Source of the DNA: a virus
Direction: 5' to 3' (one strand)
IMG/VR virus record: IMGVR_UViG_3300042475_005188
Location: 1 to 24,929 of that record
DNA: 24,929 bases
A program made the translations under genes and the position numbers. Positions 20,775 to 24,929 of this stretch are shown piece after piece (within the stretch, counting starts at the first letter, position 1; each line of letters begins with the position of its first letter). The notes under the pieces were generated by a model, which saw only the letters and a program-made list of their open reading frames with translations, had not been told where the DNA came from and made no database searches.

Positions 20775-20987
20775 ATGAAGACTATCTATCCTGTAGGAAA
20801 AGGCAAGTACATCACACTTGACTCCTACCATTCTCACGGTGAGTCGCCTGCGAATCGCCGTTGGTCAGTGGGCATTGCTCTCTTCTCCATCATCATCGCC
20901 ACCATCAGTGCTACGGCACTTCTTGGCGTTGATAGTACACAAGTCAATCCTCAACCTACCAAGGAGCAAATCAATGCGACTCGATGA
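20775..20987 (+). CDS. 70-residue one-helix membrane protein
   Basis: Starts at ATG 20775, one nucleotide after the previous stop. A polar N-terminal part (MKTIYPVGKGKYITLDSYHS) precedes a membrane helix at about residues 32-52 (VGIALFSIIIATISATALLG) and a short polar tail. Positive residues before the helix (NRRW) suggest that the N-terminus stays in the cytoplasm. Its last 14 nt overlap the next gene and contain that gene's ATG; the AAGGAG SD of the next gene is within its coding region. Confidence 0.7.
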   Translation: MKTIYPVGKGKYITLDSYHSHGESPANRRWSVGIALFSIIIATISATALLGVDSTQVNPQPTKEQINATR

Positions 20988-21321
20988 ACACACGCAAGTG
21001 CTTGAGGCACGAATCGATGGCTTGCTCAACAAGATCATCGAGAATTACACCAAGCAATACGGTTATAACGACTTGGCATTTGACGTTGTCAAAGGCACTA
21101 AGTACTACAAGATCATTCAGCGTTCCATCAAACGAACGAACCTAGGTGGTGATGGTGGTTTTGTCCACGCATTCATCCACCGTCAATCAGGTGCTGTCTA
21201 CAAGCCTGCGTCGTGGAAAGCACCGGCTAAACATGTGAGATACAATCTGCTTGACGAAACATCGTATGAGACCTGCCTACACAATGCCGATTGGGCAGGC
21301 AGCTATCTCTACATGAAGTAA
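20974..21321 (+). CDS. Conserved phage protein of the KYYKII...YKPASWKAPAKH type
   Basis: 115 residues from ATG 20974 with a good SD (AAGGAG, 8 nt upstream). The N-terminal 45 residues are helical (MRLDEHTQVLEARIDGLLNK). The core reads GTKYYKIIQ, then GGFVHAFIHRQSGAVYKPAS, WKAPAKHVRYNL and DWAGSYLYMK. Many unrelated phages carry a small protein with this kind of pattern (G.KY..I, VhaFid..G.v.K.asWk.PAk..R.n). This is from general knowledge, and its function is not established. The pattern is intact here. A family 2 element follows the stop. Confidence 0.75.
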   Translation: MRLDEHTQVLEARIDGLLNKIIENYTKQYGYNDLAFDVVKGTKYYKIIQRSIKRTNLGGDGGFVHAFIHRQSGAVYKPASWKAPAKHVRYNLLDETSYETCLHNADWAGSYLYMK

Positions 21322-21331
21322 CGTCAATCAC

Positions 21332-21380
21332 CTGGGCCTTCGTTGTTGAGAATCATTCGCAACAAGGATGTAAGTCCCAG
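21332..21380 (+). repeat. Family 2 structured element, copy b
   Basis: CTGGG (21332-21336) with CCCAG (21376-21380); inner stem CCTT(c)GTTG with CAACAAGG (21360-21367); 3' bulge ATGTAAGT. TCAAT lies just before the stem, as in copies c and d. The inner stem is longest in this copy. Confidence 0.75.
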
Positions 21381-21410
21381 CTTACCTGTAAACCTTCCAA
21401 CAACATTCCA

Positions 21411-21785
21411 ATGCGCAACCGAATCACGATTGTCAAAGAGAACAGGATCTGGCAACTCAGGTGCCAGGGTTATTCCTATGACTCAATTGGCGGCATTGTC
21501 AATTGCAATCCTAGGTACATGACGATTGTTATCCGTCGCGTACGTAGGCGTCCTCCCGTTGAGATTGATCCAATCAAACGTGGACGTCAACGTAACTTCT
21601 TAAGCGACGAGCAAGTACAAGACATCCGTACGCGTCGAGCGCACGGTGAGACTGGCTTGTCTATTGGCAATAAGTATGGCCTCACCGAATCAGCGATCTA
21701 CAAGATTGCTACCGGTGTGACATACAAAGAACCAGCTTATGACTCTGGTTACAGCTACAACTTTAGTAACCGACTCATGCGCTAG
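21411..21785 (+). CDS. Double helix-turn-helix protein related to the HNH enzyme's DNA-binding part
   Basis: 124 residues from ATG 21411, after family 2 copy b and an A/C-rich leader (CCAACAACATTCCA). Residues 12-45 (WQLRCQGYSYDSIGGIVNCN) and 64-102 (LSDEQVQDIRTRRAHGETGL, then AIYKIATGVTYK) both look like helix-turn-helix units. The second aligns with the HTH of the HNH endonuclease at 121 (S.E.V..I, K(F/Y), AIY(Q/K)I..G.TY). There is no nuclease motif, so it is either a regulator or a homing endonuclease that lost its catalytic part. DNA binding is inferred. Confidence 0.75.
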   Translation: MRNRITIVKENRIWQLRCQGYSYDSIGGIVNCNPRYMTIVIRRVRRRPPVEIDPIKRGRQRNFLSDEQVQDIRTRRAHGETGLSIGNKYGLTESAIYKIATGVTYKEPAYDSGYSYNFSNRLMR

Positions 21786-21791
21786 TCAATA

Positions 21792-21821
21792 CCTGGGCAT
21801 CCACTGTGTGTAAGTCCCAGG
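21792..21821 (+). repeat. Family 2 structured element, copy c
   Basis: CCTGGG (21792-21797) with CCCAGG (21816-21821), a CATCCAC...GTG mini-hairpin and the TAAGT bulge (21811-21815). TCAAT precedes it. It is the shortest copy; the leader TTTACTCAGCTCAACCC and an ATG follow. Confidence 0.75.
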
Positions 21822-21850
21822 CTTTACTGTCCATTTACTCAGCTCAACCC

Positions 21851-22036
21851 ATGCTCAACTTCATATGCACCACGACAGTGTGCATTCAACAGTACCTTGG
21901 TACTGGCTATATCACATTCTCAGATGGACAACGTTTCATCTGGGATGGATTTAACCAAGACTACGCATGCACCAGTACATCACATGTCTATTACTGTGCA
22001 CGTATTCAATTACCTCAGCACTTTATTCAACGGTAA
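21851..22036 (+). CDS. 61-residue unknown protein with several cysteines
   Basis: Starts at ATG 21851 after the leader CTCAGCTCAACCC, no SD. The sequence MLNFICTTTVCIQQYLGTGY is followed by ITFSDGQRFIWDGFNQDYAC and STSHVYYCARIQL. Four cysteines and a mostly beta-like composition suggest a small folded or disulfide-bonded protein; the N-terminal hydrophobic part is too short for a membrane helix. Its last 10 nt overlap the end of the opposing 208-residue gene. Not recognised. Confidence 0.6.
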   Translation: MLNFICTTTVCIQQYLGTGYITFSDGQRFIWDGFNQDYACTSTSHVYYCARIQLPQHFIQR

Positions 22037-22653
22037 CCATATGGGTTACGACGTAAGTACTCATCTGTTTGCTCCAGCATTAACTGCCTACCTGCTGAAG
22101 GACCTGTTTGCATTACTGGTTCTTGAACAGGATTCAAGAACTCTTGCATCATGGGAGGAGTCATAAAGCCACCTGAAAATTCTTTGGGTCTACCAAGATT
22201 TACTGTAGCTTGAATGCTTTTATCTCCTGCCCATGTACCTTGTATTCCTACAGGTCCAACATTTATATTCCCACCTGTCGGATTAAATCCAGCAGACCAA
22301 CCTTTGTTTGACTGTATGTTTAATCCACCAGGAGTTAACTGTACACTTCCGGTGTCATCTCTCAAGTTAATACCTTGTCCTGTGAAAGCATCAATCAATT
22401 GCTTAGCGCCAGGGTGATGACCACCTTGACCGCTCATTGGATCATATCCAGGAGTGTACTGTGCAGGATTAGCTGTCACGGTATTTAATAATCCCTGGAA
22501 CGCAGCACCAATGTTACCTTTATTTATTTCTTGCCATCCCAAAGGATTTGTTTGCCTGAGATTTATGCCAGGATTAATTTCATCCTTGAAATCCCTGGAC
22601 CCATAACCAGGCGGCACAAATCCTTTACCAGCTAACTGCATTGGTATTGGCAT
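22027..22653 (-). CDS. Gly-rich virion-type protein inserted in the small-gene block
   Basis: 208 residues from ATG 22653 (an in-frame GTG at 22662 is less likely; no SD). It is Gly/Asn/Pro/Gln-rich with a repetitive, probably beta-rich middle (GGLNIQSNKGWSAGFNPTGG, NINVGPVGIQGTWAGDKSIQ) and ends EYLRRNPYGYR. Style and strand match the virion operon, not the plus-strand genes around it. It overlaps the previous plus-strand gene by 10 nt and diverges from the promoter/leader at 22675. It may be a structural or host-contact protein added as a moron; no family is recognised. Confidence 0.7.
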   Translation of the reverse strand: MPIPMQLAGKGFVPPGYGSRDFKDEINPGINLRQTNPLGWQEINKGNIGAAFQGLLNTVTANPAQYTPGYDPMSGQGGHHPGAKQLIDAFTGQGINLRDDTGSVQLTPGGLNIQSNKGWSAGFNPTGGNINVGPVGIQGTWAGDKSIQATVNLGRPKEFSGGFMTPPMMQEFLNPVQEPVMQTGPSAGRQLMLEQTDEYLRRNPYGYR

Positions 22654-22674
22654 ATACAACACACGTGTTGTATT

Positions 22675-22710
22675 TATAATAACAGGGGGCTGCGCATCCT
22701 ATAAACGCAG
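22675..22710 (+). promoter_or_regulatory. TATAAT box and family 4 leader hairpin, copy b
   Basis: TATAAT (22675-22680) is followed by GGGGGCTGCGCATCC (22685-22699), identical to 17772-17786. CTGCG (22690-22694) pairs with CGCAG (22706-22710). This fits a transcript starting in the G-run. No clear -35 is present. An ACACGTGT palindrome (22661-22668) lies just upstream, between divergent genes. Confidence 0.65.
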
Positions 22711-22730
22711 ACACAATCTCAACTCAAACC

Positions 22731-22877
22731 ATGAGAGACCCTAACTTCATTGACGAGCAGCGCAACGCTGACTATCTTGACGCAATGGCTGATCTTGCAT
22801 ACCAGCAGGAGCAAGCCATGCGTGAAGAATTTGAACTCAACCCACCTGAACTGGAGATCTACGATGACCAAGCCTAA
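22731..22877 (+). CDS. 48-residue acidic protein
   Basis: Starts at ATG 22731 after the leader CTCAACTCAAACC. The sequence MRDPNFIDEQRNADYLDAMA, then YQQEQAMREEFELNPPELEI, is strongly acidic and helical. It is the first gene after the family 4 leader, and its last 14 nt overlap the next gene, whose GGAG SD lies inside it. Function unknown; acidic miniproteins of phages often mimic DNA or bind host proteins, but nothing specific shows it here. Confidence 0.65.
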   Translation: MRDPNFIDEQRNADYLDAMADLAYQQEQAMREEFELNPPELEIYDDQA

Positions 22878-23295
22878 GTACACACTGCGTCAAGCATGGG
22901 ATGACGGTGACATCATCGTCATCCTGATCGCAATCATTTCAATCATCATCACGGAGTTTGCATCATGTCTTACATCTCAGAACTCAAGAAGTTCTACCCC
23001 AAGTCCTACAAAGCACGCTTCGCAATCAATGCCTACAACGTGCACAAGTACTTCGAGCACAAAGACCCAACGGTCGTCACGGTCCACGAAACCTACCTCA
23101 GGTACGGCGGACCCGAAGAAGGAGGTTGGTATTACACCCAAGGAGACCCTCTCGTCAGCCACTGCATCTTCTGTAAGAAGCAAGCGATCCAGGTCTACGT
23201 CAAGTACTTCGAGGAGTACGAGATCGAAGACCAACGTTCTCTTGGAGATACGACAACTCGATCCAACATCGACATCAGTTTCTCCAACGAACTAG
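22864..23295 (+). CDS. One-helix membrane protein with long Ser/Thr-rich tail overlapping the next gene
   Basis: 144 residues from ATG 22864 (GGAG 7 nt upstream). Residues 1-17 are polar (MTKPKYTLRQAWDDGD), then IIVILIAIISIIITEFA spans the membrane. From residue 34 on the frame runs on for 110 codons inside the next gene, giving a Ser/Thr/Lys-rich tail with little sign of a fold (TSSTSRSTRSKTNVLLEIRQ). The membrane part is convincing; the tail may simply be what the other frame permits. Unless a frameshift intervenes, the ribosome will make it. One of two long same-strand overlaps in this window. Confidence 0.6.
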   Translation: MTKPKYTLRQAWDDGDIIVILIAIISIIITEFASCLTSQNSRSSTPSPTKHASQSMPTTCTSTSSTKTQRSSRSTKPTSGTADPKKEVGITPKETLSSATASSVRSKRSRSTSSTSRSTRSKTNVLLEIRQLDPTSTSVSPTN

Positions 23296-23333
23296 CTAAG
23301 GCATACCCTGAATCCCGTCCGTACTACTGCTGA
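22965..23333 (+). CDS. Conserved phage protein of the RYGGPEEGGWYY type with CxxC
   Basis: 122 residues from ATG 22965 with GGAG 8 nt upstream. The start is helical and basic (MSYISELKKFYPKSYKARFA). The core reads ETYLRYGGPEEGGWYYTQGD, and HCIFCKK contains a CxxC pair; it ends SRPYYC. Phages of several hosts encode small proteins with a YGGPEEGGWWY-like block, as general knowledge; the role is not established. Third-position C bias is strong, typical of a real gene of this block. It contains the tail of the previous gene in another frame. Confidence 0.8.
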   Translation: MSYISELKKFYPKSYKARFAINAYNVHKYFEHKDPTVVTVHETYLRYGGPEEGGWYYTQGDPLVSHCIFCKKQAIQVYVKYFEEYEIEDQRSLGDTTTRSNIDISFSNELAKAYPESRPYYC

Positions 23334-23336
23334 TCA

Positions 23337-23579
23337 ATGCAAGCAACTGCAACACCTGCACTCAGTATCAATCAACGCAATCTCTATGCGTACTACCTCA
23401 ATCACAAGAAGAAGTATGGGAATACACCATGCTTCGTACCTAAGCTTCCATCGCAAAGCTCAAGGCTTGAGCAATATCTCCAAGCCTTGGTGAGACTGGA
23501 AGAGTACGGATTGATACGCGTAGACAGAAGCAGTGCTAACTACACTGCATGGATCATGCTTGCACCTAAGAATGCATGA
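23337..23579 (+). CDS. Possible winged-helix protein
   Basis: 80 residues, starting 3 nt after the previous stop. The order helix-helix-helix-strand is suggested by INQRNLYAYYLNHKKKYGNT, SRLEQYLQALVRLEEYGLIR and VDRSSANYTAWIML, as in small winged-helix DNA-binding proteins (recognition helix ending in EEYGLIRVD). This is a fold guess without a family match. No SD; translation is probably coupled to the previous gene. A perfect inverted repeat follows at 23603. Confidence 0.6.
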   Translation: MQATATPALSINQRNLYAYYLNHKKKYGNTPCFVPKLPSQSSRLEQYLQALVRLEEYGLIRVDRSSANYTAWIMLAPKNA

Positions 23580-23602
23580 CGTAGGTATTTATACTTAATA
23601 TT

Positions 23603-23628
23603 ATTCGCTATTCGCAAATAGCGAATAC
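23603..23628. repeat. Perfect 11-bp inverted repeat
   Basis: TATTCGCTATT (23603-23613) and AATAGCGAATA (23618-23628) are perfect complements around CGCA. Inside, ATTCGC is repeated directly. There is no T-run, so an operator or a 3'-end hairpin is as likely as a terminator. Confidence 0.75.
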
Positions 23629-23656
23629 ATGCCAATACTACAGTCATAGCCTCAAT

Positions 23657-23697
23657 CCTGGGCAGCACTTACGTAAGTACGGTGCATAAGTCCCAGG
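23657..23697 (+). repeat. Family 2 structured element, copy d
   Basis: CCTGGG (23657-23662) with CCCAGG (23692-23697), inner GCAC (23665-23668) with GTGC (23682-23685), bulge ATAAGT. TCAAT lies directly upstream. The opposing 75-residue gene ends 4 nt after it. Confidence 0.75.
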
Positions 23698-23700
23698 TTT

Positions 23701-23928
23701 TTACCCGACTACATTACGTATGTCAGGTGTAAACCTTTGCATCTGATCTAACAACCTAAGCTCTGCTTGTTTGTTTTGCATCGGAATGCTTTCATTCCGT
23801 ACAACAGATGTTAAGAAGTCCATTACTTTATCTTGTGGTGGCATAGAACCATGAGCCTTCATGTATTCTTGTTGCCATCCTTGAAGGAAAGGACTGTTAT
23901 TCATTGCATATCTACCAGCTAATAACAT
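23701..23928 (-). CDS. 75-residue virion-type protein inserted in the small-gene block
   Basis: On the minus strand, from ATG 23928 (or ATG 23904). The sequence MLLAGRYAMNNSPFLQGWQQ, then EYMKAHGSMPPQDKVMDFLT and QNKQAELRLLDQMQRF, is helical and Met/Gln-rich, like the virion operon. It lies between family 2 copy d and the leader of the next plus-strand gene, as if inserted there. There is no clear SD or promoter. A structural or host-specific accessory role is possible; not recognised. Confidence 0.65.
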   Translation of the reverse strand: MLLAGRYAMNNSPFLQGWQQEYMKAHGSMPPQDKVMDFLTSVVRNESIPMQNKQAELRLLDQMQRFTPDIRNVVG

Positions 23929-23984
23929 GGACCTAAGTATGTCCTTAAACTGCTCAGTCCATCCTACTCACCATCAACTCAACC

Positions 23985-24272
23985 ATGGAACAAACTAAGA
24001 AGTATCCTGAACTCAGCTGGACCAAGAACGAGTACCACCAATTGCGTCTTGCATTGGATGCACTTGAAGCAATTCGGAATCGTGAATCTAAACGACATCA
24101 GATGGATGCACATTTAGATCCACGTATGGCTGACGTACTTGATGAGGTGATTGGTATGTTAAGCGATGAGCTTGACTATGACCCAACACCTAGTGAACCA
24201 GGTGAACCACCCATGACAATGGATGAAATGCACAGTGCTGCGTGGAAAGAACACCAGGAAATGCATCGATAA
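23985..24272 (+). CDS. 95-residue acidic helical protein
   Basis: Starts at ATG 23985 after the leader CAACTCAACC, no SD. The first part is a charged helix (EYHQLRLALDALEAIRNRES, then DPRMADVLDEVIGMLSDELD). A proline-rich linker (PTPSEPGEPP) and a short His/Met-rich end follow. Soluble and acidic; no motif. A C/G-rich hairpin lies after its stop. Not recognised. Confidence 0.65.
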   Translation: MEQTKKYPELSWTKNEYHQLRLALDALEAIRNRESKRHQMDAHLDPRMADVLDEVIGMLSDELDYDPTPSEPGEPPMTMDEMHSAAWKEHQEMHR

Positions 24273-24292
24273 CATCAGGTAGTACACATGTA

Positions 24293-24331
24293 TTCCCCCC
24301 TCACACTCCCCCAAGGAGAACCAGGGGGGAA
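24293..24331 (+). other. 8-bp TTCCCCCC/GGGGGGAA hairpin
   Basis: TTCCCCCC (24293-24300) pairs with GGGGGGAA (24324-24331); CTCC/GGAG (24306-24318) can form an inner stem. It follows the 95-residue gene by 20 nt. It may act as a terminator or a 3'-end stabiliser, although the downstream sequence is mixed C/T/A and not a T-run. Confidence 0.7.
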
Positions 24332-24445
24332 CCTTCTATATACATAAGTATTACCTATGCATTACATCTTTTAATACACCAATCAATCCTTGACAACCCT
24401 GGTAGACTTACACAGTCTTCTAAACCACACATCAATTCAACTCAC

Positions 24446-24655
24446 ATGACAAACCCAAACACTCCTCGCATTCCTGATTCAATTGACATCCAACGTCTTC
24501 AAGCTATGCAGCTTGTAGCCAAGATGAAAGAATCGGCTGAGAAGCATGGTATTGGTTTCATTGGGGGCTTTATATCCCCCAATGGAGAGAAATTTGTTAT
24601 GACAAACATGGATGACGATGATGCCATGGCACTCATGCCGGAGGATCTCAAGTGA
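24446..24655 (+). CDS. 69-residue unknown protein
   Basis: Starts at ATG 24446 after the leader AATTCAACTCAC, no SD. The sequence IDIQRLQAMQLVAKMKESAE is a helix, followed by a strand-turn-strand part (HGIGFIGGFISPNGEKFVMT) and an acidic end (NMDDDDAMALMPEDLK). It overlaps the next gene as GTGA. Soluble, no recognised motif. The 114-nt spacer before it (24332-24445) is AT-rich and may contain its promoter, but no good -10/-35 pair is visible. Confidence 0.65.
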   Translation: MTNPNTPRIPDSIDIQRLQAMQLVAKMKESAEKHGIGFIGGFISPNGEKFVMTNMDDDDAMALMPEDLK

Positions 24656-24813
24656 CTAAAGATTCTGCAAAGATCAAGAAAGCTGTTGTCTCATTGCTTG
24701 AACTTGCACAAGCAGCAGGATCAACAGATACATACTCAGATTTATTTGATTGGAACGATAGAACACTTGATAAAGCTACCCATGAAATCCTTGATGTTTT
24801 ATTCGATGACTAG
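24652..24813 (+). CDS. 53-residue acidic helical protein
   Basis: Starts at GTG 24652, which overlaps the previous stop (GTGA); the SD GGAGG lies 7 nt upstream. The protein reads MTKDSAKIKKAVVSLLELAQ, then DTYSDLFDWNDRTLDKATHE and ILDVLFDD. Helical, with an acidic C-terminus. The strong SD and overlap make it a likely real gene. Its end overlaps the ATG of the next gene by 8 nt. Function unknown. Confidence 0.65.
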   Translation: MTKDSAKIKKAVVSLLELAQAAGSTDTYSDLFDWNDRTLDKATHEILDVLFDD

Positions 24814-24929
24814 AAAATCACCCATTAGTTTTGATCGCACCATTCATGGTGTGAACATCACTGAACATGGTATCAAGTCAGTGAGTAAACAGATCAAGCT
24901 TGGGCCATTCCAACTGACTGTCAATGCAA
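24806..24929 (+). CDS. Partial gene at the right edge
   Basis: Starts at ATG 24806 inside the end of the previous gene and stays open to the window edge: 41 residues beginning MTRKSPISFDRTIHGVNITE and continuing GIKSVSKQIKLGPFQLTVNA. The pattern looks beta-rich. Translational coupling through the 8-nt overlap would explain the missing SD. The rest of the gene lies outside the window. Confidence 0.55.
   Translation, partial: MTRKSPISFDRTIHGVNITEHGIKSVSKQIKLGPFQLTVNA

Noticed and set aside
21897-22166. 89-residue plus-strand frame across 22036-22166
   Set aside because: It is in another frame of the 61-residue gene and antisense to the 208-residue gene, with no start signal.
22750-22863. Longer start for the membrane protein at 22864
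   Set aside because: The extension overlaps the 48-residue gene fully and lacks an SD; ATG 22864 has GGAG at proper spacing.
24390-24418. Sigma-70 promoter with TTGACA
   Set aside because: No acceptable -10 lies 15-19 nt downstream (best are CAGTCT-like), so the call is not supported.

Overview
The window is part of a tailed double-stranded DNA phage genome (Caudoviricetes). The clearest markers are a large terminase with intact ATPase and nuclease motifs (5112-6638, minus) and a portal-like protein (1804-4092, minus). No capsid, tail or replication gene is recognisable, so the genome continues beyond both ends. The host cannot be proved. An aquatic bacterium, plausibly a cyanobacterium, is a reasonable guess: many starts lack a Shine-Dalgarno (SD) sequence, tiny one-helix membrane proteins are common, and an AbrB-like protein sits in the packaging operon.

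Layout. At the left edge a plus-strand HNH endonuclease (121-675) converges on a long minus-strand operon (17197 down to 788). In transcription order this operon holds a 1146-residue virion-like protein, a run of Ala/Gly-rich proteins with hydrophobic segments (candidate internal or ejection proteins), small coiled-coil proteins, a candidate small terminase, the large terminase, a membrane coiled-coil protein, an AbrB-fold protein, the portal, and a Pro/Gln-rich protein whose first 180 codons lie inside the portal frame. Genes are packed with TAATG, ATGA and longer overlaps.

A divergent control region (17198-17319) separates this from a plus-strand block (17320 to the right edge) of small genes, almost all of unknown function. 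Two minus-strand virion-like genes (22027-22653, 23701-23928) sit inside this block like insertions.

The most unusual feature is how the plus-strand block is punctuated. Most gene boundaries carry a structured RNA element, and the elements fall into repeated families whose stems change sequence but keep pairing. Family 1 (four copies, 18550-19325) is a hairpin with a T-loop-like TGCAA(A/T)C loop, flanked by a conserved TCCGTNTAAGCGG box and a GCCAC/GTGGC hairpin. Family 2 (four copies) is a CCTGGG/CCCAGG-type stem with a conserved TAAGY bulge. Family 3 (three copies) is a terminator-like stem inside an outer clamp. In two copies the clamp's 3' strand can pair instead with a downstream hairpin, so the RNA could switch between two forms. 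Family 4 (two copies) is a leader hairpin starting GGGGGCTGCGCATCC. Several start codons are preceded by a CTCAACTCA-like leader rather than an SD. Together these suggest a modular array of gene cassettes with RNA punctuation. This is inferred from the sequence alone; I do not recognise the elements as any known RNA family.
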